Source of the DNA: Branchiostoma floridae | Lineage: Eukaryota; Chordata; Leptocardii; Amphioxiformes; Branchiostomatidae | DNA length: 64,000 nucleotides | Assembly: GCF_000003815.2 (NCBI RefSeq) | Contig: NC_049997.1 | Location: 14,484,666-14,548,665, forward strand | Direction of reading: 5' to 3' | Shown: piece after piece, positions 40,630 to 53,600 of the stretch | Position numbering within the stretch: the first letter of the stretch is position 1 | Layout: every line of letters begins with the position of its first letter | Position numbers and translations under genes: made by a program | The notes under the pieces: generated by a model | Told to the model about the DNA's origin: nothing | The model's input: only the letters and a program-made list of their open reading frames with translations | Database searches by the model: none

Positions 40630-42800
40630 TTAAAATGTTGTCAATTCTTTGTAATTATATGACCAAAACATTTGGTACTTAATATATATTGAACGTTATT
40701 TCAACTATCTACAAACTTTTGAAAATATTGATGATGCGGAATAGTTTCTTGATTAATAATGGTAACGACATTCTACCATTATTTACCATTTTCTACAATT
40801 TCAATGACATTTTCCAAGTGGATCATGCGGATGGGAGCAAAGCTATTCGCACATCCTGCAAAGTATGGTTGGGTATCATGCATCAATGGCTCACTACAAA
40901 GGACCCACCAGTGTCCTTCAGTGAAATTTGAAAATATACATAAGTTTCTATGGGGCAATGACCGACAATAGGAAAATGTTACAAATATTTGTAAATATTT
41001 CTAATGTTAAAAGTGAAAGAACCTTATAAATGTTGGAAAATCATTTAAGATATTAAGATTTAGTCCATCTCAAGCCACCGAGGAGGGTTGTCATTATCAT
41101 TATTTGTTTTTAAAATGTTTTCATTTATTTGTAATTATATGACCAAAACATTTGAACGTTATTTCAACTATCTTAAGACTCTAAAAATATTCATGATGAT
41201 GAAGAGAATTTTCTAATAGTTTCTTAATGATGGTAATGGTATTCTACCATTATTTACCATTTTCATAACATTTTCTAAATGGATCATTGGGCTGGTAAGA
41301 AAGCTATTCACACATTCTGCAAAGTATGATTGGGCGTTATGCCTCGATGGCTCACCACAAAGGGGCCTCTAGTATCCTTCAGTGAAATCTAAAAATATAC
41401 AAAAGCTTTTATAGGGCAATGACCGACATGTATCATTTGGAAAATGTTACAATTTTTAATAAATATTTCTAATGTTAAAAGTGAAAAAAATCTTAGAGTC
41501 TAAAAGATGCTTGAAAATTATTTAAGACAAAGATCAAGTCCATCCTAAGTCACCGAGGTCGGTTGGCATTATAAAAATTTAGAAATATTTTCAATTTTTT
41601 ATTGTATGATCTAGACATTTGGTACCTATACGTTGAACGTTATTTCATCTAGCTAAAAACTTAAAGACCTCTCTATGATCTAAATATTGATGATGCGGAA
41701 TGACCAAAACATTTGAACGTTATATCAACTATCTTAAGACTCTAAAAATATTCATGATGATGAAGAGAATTTTCTAATAGTTTCTTAATGATGGTAATGG
41801 TATTCTACCATTATTTACCATTTTCTACATTTTCATAACATTTTCTAAAATGGATCATTGGGCTGGTAAGAAAGCTATTCACACATTCTGCAAAATATGG
41901 TTGGGCGTTATGCCTCGATGGCTCACCACAAAGGGGCCTCTAGTGTCCTTCAGTGAAATCTAAAAATATACAAAAGCTTTTATAGGGCAATGACCGACAT
42001 GTATCAATGGAAAATGTTACAATTTTTAATAAATATTTCTAAATGTAAAAGTGAAAAAAATCTTAAAAGATGCTTGAAAATTATTTAAGACAAAGATCAA
42101 GTCCATCCTAAGTCACCGAGGTCGGTTGGCATTATAAAAATTTAGAAATATTTTCAATTTTTTATTGTATGATCTAGACATTTGGTACCTATACGTTGAA
42201 CGTTATTTCATCTAGCTAAAAACTTAAAGACCTCTCTATGATCTAAATATTGATGATGCGGAATGACCAAAACATTTGAACGTTATATCAACTATCTTAA
42301 GACTCTAAAAATATTCATGATGATGAAGAGAATTTTCTAATAGTTTCTTAATGATGGTAATGGTATTCTACCATTATTTACCATTTTCTACATTTTCATA
42401 ACATTTTCTAAAATGGATCATTGGGCTGGTAAGAAAGCTATTCACACATTCTGCAAAGTATGGTTGGGCGTTATGCCTCGATGGCTCACCACAAAGGGGC
42501 CTCTAGTGTCCTTCAGTGAAATCTAAAAATATACAAAAGCTTTTATAGGGCAATGACCGACATGTATCAATTGGAAAATGTTACAATTTTTAATAAATAT
42601 TTCTAATGTTAAAAGTGAAAAAAATCTTAAAAGATGCTTGAAAATTATTTAAGACAAAGATCAAGTCCATCCTAAGTCACCGAGGTCGGTTGGCATTATA
42701 AAAATTTAGAAATATTTTCAATTTTTTATTGTATGATCTAGACATTTGGTACCTATACGTTGAACGTTATTTCATCTAGCTAAAAACTTAAAGACCTCTC
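40630..42800. repeat. Four-copy long tandem repeat (~480-563 bp units)
   Basis: The phrase 'tgaccaaaacatttg' recurs at 40660, 41140, 41701 and 42264, giving periods of about 480, 561 and 563. Each unit goes on through 'ttctaccattatttaccatt', 'aagaaagctattcacaca' and 'tatagggcaatgaccgacat'. The last two units are almost identical, the first is the most diverged. No unit has a usable reading frame. A partial inverted copy lies at 43085-43165. Confidence 0.85.
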
Positions 42801-43084
42801 TATGGGTATAAGTGTAAGAGGGGGGTGGGTTCAAACGGAAGGTTCTAATGCCAGAAAAGGAATATGTGCCGGGAAGCTTGTAGCTTTCCCACAGCATCTG
42901 TATAGAAATGTAATTAAAAGGACGGAGTGAGAGACAGCAGAAAATTCATAAAGAGCAAGCCGCTCCACGTCATATATTCCTTTCTCCGTATGTACTTATA
43001 TTCCTTTCCTCGCATCAGAACCTTCCCGGTTGAAAAACGCGAAGATTGAAAATGAACACAAAGAGGCCGGTGAAGGAGGCTAGG

Positions 43085-43165
43085 TCATTGCCCTCATAAA
43101 AGCTGTTATCTGCCTCTGTAAACTCAAATTTCACTGAAGGAGACTGGTGACACTTTGTATACAAA
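43085..43165. repeat. Inverted partial copy of the tandem unit
   Basis: 'ggtcattgccctcataaaag' followed by 'aaatttcactgaaggag' is the reverse complement of the unit's 'tccttcagtgaaat' ... 'ttttatagggcaatgacc'. It may be the other end of one large element whose interior was amplified. Confidence 0.6.
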
Positions 43166-43216
43166 AGTTCAATCCATTAAAGAATACAATGCGGTTTGAC
43201 ATCGAGTGCCAGCCAA

Positions 43217-44624
43217 TCATAGTTTTACACAGTACATTAAACCATGGTGCATCTATATGTTCTATTGTATTCCTCTAATTCACCATGAAAGGAAGGGTGT
43301 TTGTTTGTGCATGTTGTGGGAGCATCTGTTGCAACGATTACAGTTAAGGAGGGTCAGCCTCTTCGAACTGGTCGAGGATTTTGTTTGGGATGTCCTAAAA
43401 CGTAATTACGTCGCTAAAATGAGAAAAACAGCGAAAATAACTTGTAGCTGGGTCGACCGAGTCTTTTTCATATGGGCTTTGCTTCAGCTAGTGACCCAAG
43501 CGGCAGGTAAGGTTGATTTTAGTCTTTTTTTACTACAGGAAATTCTTCTCCTTTTTTTTACCTCACCTCCATTAAGCCGACTTGACAATTCGTGCGAACG
43601 CCGGCCGAATTTGTAGATCGGTCAGCGCTCGCCGAATTTCAGCGTCGACCGAGCATCGGCAATATTTTTCGCTGAAAATCTGTCCCATTATAAATTGTAC
43701 GGAACTCATCTGACGTCCGTCCAACACCACTGATTATAATGGTACTATGTCTTGAACATGGACGAAGTCAGAACTGACTAACCCGGCAATAAGCCAATAT
43801 CTGTATTAACTTTCAGTGAGTTGCGAGAAATATGTAGGGCAAGAGTGGACGGTCACACTGAAAACAATAGTATCAATGGAATGTTGTGATACACCAATCC
43901 AAAAGCTACCACATGAGCCACAAAGTGAACAGACTAGTCGGATTCACCGCAATACAATAATTCTGACCAAGCGGCAATCGGGCGAATCTCGGGCAAACCT
44001 CGGATGGAGGCCAGCAAAGACCGTCCGCGTCTAAACCAATAGCAAAAAATAAATAGAATGAACTATCTCTGTATCCGATTGCCTTTCTTTATAAACCCTC
44101 GATAAAATGCACGCAGCATTCTTAGAGACGTTCATACAGTACTTGAAAGTCAAAAACAAAGGCATGTATTCAGCACAGGTGTCAAATTGAGGTGTTAAAA
44201 TTCTGTCGAGACCCTTCCAGCACGACACTCGCCCGAAGCAGGCCCAACTTGTCAAAAGTCGGACGGAATACTGTTCGAATATTGTAGGAAGCTCGAAAGA
44301 GTCTCAACCAGTCGCTAGGCCGAAGAACACCGACCTGAAAAAAAAGAGGCAACCCATTGACGAACTCTCCGAGCGCAACGCTCGCCGCCAAGGCCTCGCT
44401 GAAATAAAGCGCAGCTGCAAGTGCCCTGCAAACGCCGGCCGAGCTGCTAAAAATCGCTCGAGGCCAATGAGGCTTGACGCACCGGGCCAGACCCGACAAT
44501 TATAGTTTTATACAGTCCATAAAACCTGAAGATACTATGATGCATCTACGTACATATTTATTGTATTCCTCTTATTCACCATAACAGGACGGGTGTTTGT
44601 TTATACATGTTGTGGAGCACATGT
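43217..44624. repeat. Direct repeats flanking the first exon of gene B (43217-43326 and 44497-44624)
   Basis: 'tattgtattcctct.attcaccat' and 'gggtgtttgttt' followed by 'acatgttgtgg.gca' occur in the same order at both places, separated by about 1.28 kb. The signal-peptide exon 43419-43506 lies between them. The enclosed DNA is more GC-rich ('acgccggccga' at about 43600 and 44430) than its surroundings. The remainder to 44850 shows nothing else. Confidence 0.6.
43419..43506 (+). CDS. Gene B exon 1: start codon and signal peptide
   Basis: ATG at 43419 (A at -3) opens an 88-nt coding part ending GCA-G before GTAAGG, so phase 1, as the next exon at 46891 requires. The peptide has a basic start (M-R-K-T-A-K), a hydrophobic core VFFIWALLQLV, and T-Q-A-A-G as a cleavage region: a standard signal peptide. 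The same reading frame continues upstream in what is probably 5' UTR. No similar exon was found ahead of gene A. The connection over a 3.4-kb intron is inferred from phase and function. Confidence 0.7.
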
Positions 44625-47600
44625 GACAACCGAGTGTAATAAAACTGATGTGCCATCAGAAAAAACAGGCTCGTCAATTCGACTATTAAACATTATGATA
44701 TACAAAGTATAAACAGTATTACACTACATGGATACCAACGCATACGGTATATATACTAAAACATTACGACTTTATTTCAAATTCCTAATGTAAAATTCTA
44801 TGTTTATTGCCACATGGGACTTAATGATACCCTGACGTTTGTCTTCCAAGACGTTGGTGGACGGAATTATGAATATGCATATTAGGGCGGCTTCGATAAA
44901 GCATGTTTGGCATAATGATACAGAGGGAGATGATCGTTATAAAGATTAGAGACAATGATAAGACAGTAAATAAAGTCATTTTTGGGATAAACTCCTGTTT
45001 TAGCTAGACGGTAGTAAAATGAGGTATTCTAAGATAACGTTTGACGCCATCGTTTCCAACGTTACACCAAGGACGTTATATATACATATAGCTCTTTATA
45101 TATATACAGTCCTTGGCTACACCCCATAAAATCATAACAAAGGAGCACAAAATGCCTGTCTTATGAATAATCTAGAGTGCTAAGGACACGTTGGTGGACG
45201 GGATTAATATCATGAATATGCAAGTGTGGCATAATGATACAGATGGATTTGATCGTTATAAAGATAAGAAAGATAAAATTGTAACAGTAAATAAAGCCAG
45301 CTTTTGCGATATACTCCCTACTCTAGTTTTAGGCTTTTAGCAGTCTTACATTTCCTACCTGGTCAATACACTAAGCATAACGTATCATAGCAACATTGCA
45401 TAAACATAATACGTAATTATATTTCAGCCATACCATAGGTATGGTGAAATATATTGTATTCGTAATGTTTCTTCTTCTTTCTCCTGTCACCGAATGACTT
45501 GAAATTTGGCACAAGGGTAGATTGGGTCAATACCCCCGACTTTTTTTTCATTTTTTTCATAACTGCCTTTAAAATGATTTTGTTAAGGTTCTTTGGTCAT
45601 CTTAAGACCAAAACTGTATATTTTGGCCCCCTGTACCCTGGTATTATAACCGAATGAGCTGAAATTTGGCACAGATATGCCTTAATAATTCCTCCATATA
45701 AATTCAATATCACTTTTGGTGTACATTATAACGAAATGCTTAATTTTGCGATTATTTGGCCATTTTATGACCAAAAACGTACACTTTTGGCTCTGGTGCT
45801 CTGGTTTTAAAACCAAAATGACCTAAATTTTGATAAAAGGGTGCACTAGATATTTATTCAAATGACACATGTATAATTTTTGTCATAAACTACTTCAAAA
45901 TGATATGTTTGGGGATTTTTTGTCATTTTCCAATATCCAGAGGGGTCAATTTTTAGTACCATGCTGTAGATGCATTTAAGTTCGCGTGGATTTAATTTCG
46001 CGGGAGCGGGAAAAAGGACTATTCGCGGTGGTTTTAACTTCGCGATAACAACATGCATAAAAGCTCTGTATTTTAAGATTATTAAAAGCCAACAACTCTT
46101 ACCCGTAAAACAGGCTCCAAAATGCCAGCATATCCAAAGAAAATGACGTATTACTTTGTGTTAAAAAAGACAACAATGCATTTTCGCGGTGTTTTAACGT
46201 TATACTCGCGGTTGTCGCGTTGCCAATTCACCGCGAACTTAAAACCACCGCGAACATTTTTCCATGGCAGTAAGAGGCTAGAGTGCATGGTGCTACCGCG
46301 AACTTAAACCCACCGCGAAAAGTCATTTTTCCCCGCTTCCGCGAAATTAAATTCCCACGAACTTAAATGCATTTACAGTACTGTATTACAAATTGACATT
46401 CTGCGTCTGTGCTGAATTAGTGATCTTTGCCCTTCAGCTCGAGTGCCACATATTCTTTCATCCAATTCAAAATTGCTATGTCCCACTTGAAATCAAAGCA
46501 TCCTTACCCTTTTGAGACCCTTCCGTCCACTAGTTCATATTGGGCAAGACCCACTTGCATGGGGATGATTGATGCCATGCCACTTGAAAGAATAATCATC
46601 GTAACCATAAGCGAGGTCGGACGTCCGGTATTCAAACTAGTGTCAAATGCAGGTTAGACGAAAGTGACCACTACAAGATACATCATGTAAATTTGAAGTT
46701 ATGCTAACAAAACTTTATGATGAGCAAAGGCTGCACATTGTCATTTTTAAATGATGAAATTGCATATTTTGACGTATGCATATTATGGGACGAATAGGGC
46801 TGTCAAATGCATTAAACTATTAAATTCTGACAGCTTGTTGTGGATTATCTGGTTGTGCCTGTCATTATATCCCACATTCGTATGTTTCAGCTGGAGGGAC
46901 ATGTGGACTATCAACGTTTACCCACGTTCCCCAGAGTGACTGTGGTGATGTGGACATATCTGGTCACGGCAGCGTTACTCTCCAGTTCTGTGTAGACGCT
47001 TGCTGTGCAGAACCGACATGCGTGTCGTTCCAGTACAACACCCAGTCAACTTGCTATTTGAAACACACCATCTGCACAGCGGGGGAGAAAGTGTTCTCGT
47101 CAGGTGGCAACATGTACGATCGGCAAGTGTCAGGTAAGTGCATTGCTACCACAAACTGCATGTTGAAACCGGAAGACATCGACCCCTCTGGAACAAAAAC
47201 CATGCAAATATTGTGATTAGAATAGTTCTTTTATCTCCACTATAACAGAAAAGCTAGGAGAAGTTGAATTTATGCAACGATAGTTTCATTTTGTATCTGT
47301 TAACTGTATCTTTTCAACACGTCTTGTTGTAATCAATCAATCAATCAATCAATCATTATCTCCTGGGCAACCGTGAATAGCTAGTATCGCTGTACACAGC
47401 CTTACTTTACGCATAGTACGTACGTCACATACAGAACGAGTGATGCAAGGGACGGACAGGTCTGCGGTGTATGTACTTGACATCAAGTCAATATCAAATG
47501 CAGAGAAACGAGACAGTATCCACACTTTGAGTACGCACTTACACAAAGCATAGTCACTAGTGAAACACCAAAGGCAGGCGTGTTTGTAGAAGGTCGGACG

Positions 47601-50600
47601 TCATCCATCTAATGCCTTAATTTTTTTAACGGGAACAAGGTCAATAGACCACTTCAAGGCAATGAATAAGAAGTTGGAAACAATTATACTCGGAGATAGC
47701 GGTGGACATTTGTTGGAGATAGCGGTGGACATTTGTTTCGAAGGCTGATAAGAAGTTATAGATAGGAGGGAAACAGTTGCCGTCAAAAGATTTCCATAAT
47801 TTTGCTGTCCGGGGAAAAACGTTTGCTGTAGAAGGACTTGGAAACTGGCAATTGAACAGTATAGCGATGTGAGTTTGAAGAGATCCTAGTGTTGCGCTGT
47901 AAGGCTCTCAGTGGCGGGACAAGTAGTATGATGTCGTTGGAGCAATAGCCATGGATGTACCGGCAGAAGAGAGACTGGGATGCAACGTTTCGTCTGTGTA
48001 ATATTTGTATTTTCAAGGAGGCTTATTCTAACAACCATGTTATACGTTAGTAGCCTGGATATCCCCAAGGCCGATGGATGTTTAACGTTCGCAACTGTTT
48101 TCTCAAAATTATCAGAGTCAATTATCGGGGTGTGTTGCTGGCTAAATTGTCGAAGGTCCTCGAAAAAATAGTATACAAACATCTTAATAACCATCCTACT
48201 TATCCTCTCCAGTTTGAGTTTATACAATGACTCACTCAATGACCGTAAGTCATTTCATGGCCCTCCTGCCTAATTAACTGACCCACCAACTTTGATGTGC
48301 CATATATTGTTCTTGGCTTGCTATATTCCAGAATTTTCAACAGGAAGTGGAGCACAATACCCATAAGTTGGTGTCAGACCATATAGATATCACCTAAAGC
48401 TCATTGATATTGAAATATGAATATGATAAGCACAGCTATATTTTATCACTTTTAGGCTCCAAGCGCTAGCCCCAGGAACATATTTGTGACACAAATATGG
48501 TATCTATGTATTCAGGAATGAGTATTCTACAATATTCAGCCTGTCCCACACGTACTAGTGTGATTTCAACAGAGATATGTTTTAATATGTTCAAAATATT
48601 ATGAAAAATGGCATATTTGCAATATTCATGCAAGCCTGACAGGTAACTGGAAAAGGGAACAACCATGGGCCAGGTTGAACATTGAAGTGCAACATGTGTA
48701 CTTTCCATACATGTCTTTTGTGACAAATGAAAATATTGCATAAGCTAGCGCTTTTACGAAAGAAAAAAGATGACAAAATTTCAAGTTTGGGCTACTCTAA
48801 GGATGAAATGTGACACGTTTGTTTTGATAAAGGAACAATATGGCCAATCAATTTGTTTACACAACCCCCTGACAGTAGGACACCGGGCTCTCATAGGCGA
48901 ACAATGGGAATTGTTCACACCTTTACCTGTCAAGGTATATGTGCCAGACACAGCTTGGCTTGGCTTGGTTTGGTTTGACAAACAACAAACAAACAGCATT
49001 CGAGTATCTGAAATTACTTTTAAACAAATGCTGGGTTTCTAAATACAACATAGTATACACAATTATTGCAAATACATGGTTATGGCCTATCATGTTATAC
49101 CATTATCAAATGGTGTGATATGTTCACAGCAAAGTGCATGATATCAAGGTTCTATTTTGAACATCCTTGATAATATTTTGTGTATCCACAATTCTACCAA
49201 ACCAGACATAACCAGAAAGTTGTCATCATGACTGTCTGTCATGATTCAGTAATACTGGAGACTGAATAGTAGCTACTAGCAATAGGTGTATTGACAAAAC
49301 TAAAAAAAGGAGACTTTTACATGTGGCTGTATGTTCAAATTTGAGGGTTTAAGTGTGAAACTCGGTGCCATACTGGCAAGCTGACTATGGTACATGTTAC
49401 ATGATGGGTAAGTAGCCACGATGGTAAAATGCAAAATGCAAAGAACATACTTTCGGTAGTTTAGTCTGAGTTTTACACTGACGCAATCAAGGACGTTATA
49501 TTGAATTATAAAACATATAACTTCCTTGCTGCTTAGTATGAATCTAAATTGCAAAACTGGTTTGGTTCTATTTCTAGTGTTGCTTCATGTGAGTAGAATT
49601 TACTATAATTAATATAAAGCTGCTTTGGCAAATTGATCAAGACAAAAAGAACTGCAAATCTAACAAGACACATTTAGGATACTGTTAATAAAGTACCAGC
49701 TCAGTAACTTGCAAACAAGAAAATATCCGACGTCTTTGTTTGGGGAAACATCATGGCTACATTCTTGCATGTATTTTGGTGTCTAACATTAGTTACAGAA
49801 GTTCCAAAGCTAAACAAATCAAGTGCAAGTGGATGCTTTCTCTAGAGAGCTGTAACTTACATGTTCTAAGACATTTGCAGATAGTCAAAGTAAAAATCTA
49901 GCAGTGACTATCTACTACGTATGAAACAGTTAATGCTCAATACACATCATGTTGTCATTCCCAGACAGTACTGTCTGAAACAACCCTCCACACCCCCGGG
50001 GTTCCAGGTAACACTTTACCTGGCTTGGTGGAACCCCTCTTGGGATGTTTTCACACTGGGCGGAGAGGGGGCAATTAGTCAACAATGGGGTAACTTGGGG
50101 TCAAAGTTCGTTGCTATGTGTTGCTAGGGGAGCCGACACCCACTTCGCTGGGGGTCTCAAGAAATGACTTACGGTCATTGAGCAATTGTCTTTCAACGAG
50201 TTTACATCAATAGCCAAATACAAATCAGAATTGATGATATCAAAGGGGTGTATGGAAAGGTGTAAAAACGACGAGTGCACATACATGTATGTCCCAATCC
50301 ATCCCATGTACATGTCAAGTTTCAGGTCAGGTGGGTTTTACATGTTGTTTCATATATTGTACGAGTTACTGTGTGTATATTAAGCTAACACTAAAATAAC
50401 ACAAGATTGTATTTCTTGCACTCTGTTCTTAAGCCACGCAGTGCCCGACACTCTCCAACCCTACAAACGGTGCTGTGAGCTACAGCTCCAGGAACTCCGG
50501 AGATGTGGCCTCCTACTCGTGTAACACAGGATACAACCTGAATGGCTACTCTACACGGACGTGTCAGTCTTCAGGCTCATGGAGTCAAACTGCACCAACT

Positions 50601-53600
50601 TGTGCAGGTATTCAGAGTGGGATGTGGAATATGAAACACGTTGAATAGCTATGTAAAAAAAGTAGCTGCTGCAGTTATACTTAATGTTTCCATGTGGTAA
50701 GGTAAACCATACAGTGGAGACAGAAAAATGAGTTTAAAATGTGTTTAATGGTCAATATAGGTATCCAAGCCACTCAAAATACGTTAAAGCTTTCTTGGGG
50801 GGTTGCCATCATCTTTATTGACACGGAAACGCAACACATTTAAAATCAACATACAAGTTGAGTTTAAAAGACGAAGAAGCTAGGCCGACCCCTAAATCAG
50901 AATAGTAAAAAATTCTGGAGGGCACAAGGTTTTTATTAGAATTATTAAATACATTCTACTCTACAGTCGTGCAGTGCCCGACACTATCCAATCCTACAAA
51001 TGGCGCTGTGAGCTACAGCTCCGGGAACTACGGAGATGTGGCCTCCTACTCGTGTAACACAGGATACGACCTGAATGGCTACTCTACACGGACGTGTCAG
51101 TCTTCAGGCTCATGGAGTAACAGTGCACCAACTTGTGGAGGTATTCAGAATGAGTTGTGGAATATGTCTACGTCGAATAGCAATGTGAATAAATAGCTGT
51201 TAGATTTTATGTTTCCATATCGTAATGTAATCCGTAAAGTGATGACAAAAAGCTGAGTTTAAGAATTTGTTTTAATCGTTAATACAGTATAGGGATTTAT
51301 GCCACTCAAAATACGCCACAGATTTCTGTCTTTAATTAGATTTAATTTAGAATAATCAAATACATCCTATTCTACAGTCGTGCAGTGCCCGACACTATCC
51401 AACCCTACAAACGGTGCTGTGAGCTGCAGCTCCAGGAACTACGGAGATGTGGCCTCCTACTCGTGTAACACAGGATACGACCTGAATGGCTACTCTACAC
51501 GGACGTGTCAGTCTTCAGGGTCATGGAGTTATAGCGCACCAACTTGTGGAGGTATTCAGAATGAGATGTGGAATATGTCTACGTTGAATAGCAATGTGAA
51601 TAAATAGCTGTCAATTTAATGTTTCCATGTCGTAAGGTAATCCGCACAACCAGGGAGTACTCAATTTCAATGTTTCGGTGTCTGTCATCAGAACAGAGAC
51701 GAGGGGGATACAAATTGAGCCACGATTGGGACGGCATTCTCGCTGCTATAGTGCCACCTTCATCGGCCATAAGTAGCAGCGAGAATCGTATCCAGCCATT
51801 CTAACCCTGATAATGGTGTCTGACAAACACCGAAACGTTGGAAGTTACTCACTGGTGTGCTTAAAGACCCTATATGTAGATGTACAGTTAAATTATGTTT
51901 CCACGTGGTAAGGTATCCATATAAAGTGGAGACAGAAAATGAGTTTTAAAATGTGTTTCAATCGTTAATATAGAGATTGATACATACATACATACATAAT
52001 ATAGTGATTAATACCATTCAAAATACGTTACAGCTTTCTTTCTTTCATTCGAATGATTAAATACATTCTACTCAACAGCCGTGCAGTGCCCGACACTATC
52101 CAACCCTACAAACGGCGCTGTGAGCTACAGCTCCAGGAACTTCGGAGATGTGGCCTCCTACTCGTGCAACACAGGATACAACCTGAATGGCTACTCTACA
52201 CGGACTTGTCAGTCTTCAGGCTCATGGAGTAACAGTGCACCAACTTGTGGAGGTATTCAGAATGAGATGTGGAATATGTCTACGTCGAATAGCACTGTGA
52301 ATAAATAGCTGTTAGATTTTATGTTTCCATGTCGTAATGTAATCCGTAAAGTGATGACAAAAAGCTGAGTTTAAGAATTTGTTTTAATCGTTAATACAGT
52401 ATAGGGATTTATGCCACTCAAAACACGCCAAAGATTTTTGTCTTTAATTAGATTTAATTTAGAATAACCAAATATATTCTATTCTACAGTCGTGCAGTGC
52501 CCGACACTATCCAATCCTACAAACGGCGCTGTGAGCTACAGCTCCAGGAACTACGGAGATGTGGCCTCCTACTCGTGTAACACAGGATACAACCTGAATG
52601 GCTACTCTACACGGACGTGTCAGTCTTCAGGCTCATGGAGTCAAACTGCACCAACTTGTGCAGGTATTCAGAGTGGGATGTGGAATATGAAACACGTTGA
52701 ATGGCTATATAAAACATTTTAGCTGCTGCAGTTAGACTTTATGTTTCCATGTTATAAGGTAATCCATAAATTGGAGACAGAAAATGAGTCCAAAAATTTG
52801 TTTTAATCGTTAATATAATGATTCATGTATTTCAAAATACGTTATAGATTTCTGTCTTTCTTTAGAATGATTAAACACATTCTTCTCTACTCTACAGTCG
52901 TGCAGTGCCCCACACTATCCAACCCTACAAACGGCGCTGTAAGCTACAGCTCCAGGAACTACGGAGATGTGGCCTCCTACTCGTGTAGCGCAGGATACAA
53001 CCTGAATGGCTACTCTGCACAAACGTGTCAGTCTTCAGGATCATGGAGTCCAAGTGCTCCAACTTGTGATCGTAAGTGAAACGTTGGAACATGAAACAGT
53101 TTCAATGTCAGTGTACGGCTTTTGTTTTTATGCAGTATCTTTATGATGATATTCGTCATTCTACATTCTTAGCAGATGGTAATGAACAAAGTAAATAAAG
53201 ATAGGAAAGTTTTGAAACAGTTTTGTCTTTTTATGTTTTCTTTCGTTGTATTTCTTTTCTTAATTAATATTTCTTTATGTATAAACAGCATAGTGACTGT
53301 GTCACGTTTAATCTGCCTACAGTTGGACAGTGTCCCATACTGACAGCCCCTACAAATGGTGCCGTGAGCGGTTCCAACTTCTACGGGGGCATGCTCACAT
53401 TCACCTGCAATGTAGGATACAACCTGGTCGGTTCCTCTACACTTTCCTGCCTGTCGAGCCTAACCTGGAGTGGAAGTCCACCAACATGTGCAAGTACGAT
53501 GTTCAGAAACAAAATGAATAAGATACGTTTAGGCATCTAGATGAACATAGAATATTCTATAGATAAAGGAAGGCTTGTGCTTAGCTATGAATTTCGGCAG

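Noticed and set aside
43816-44034. Open frame after an acceptor-like CTTTCAG (S-C-E-K-Y-V-G-Q-E-W...)
   Set aside because: It keeps phase 1 but has no recognisable domain, only weak donors before its stop, and GC-rich repeat-like DNA around it; not called as a gene B exon.
44182-44499. 105-residue minus-strand frame, Ala/Leu-rich
   Set aside because: GC-rich intron DNA of gene B; no signal peptide, domain or splice context supports it.
48770-49042. 90-residue frame in the apple-sushi intron
   Set aside because: No lectin, trefoil or other domain pattern; inside the probable transposon 48232-50190.
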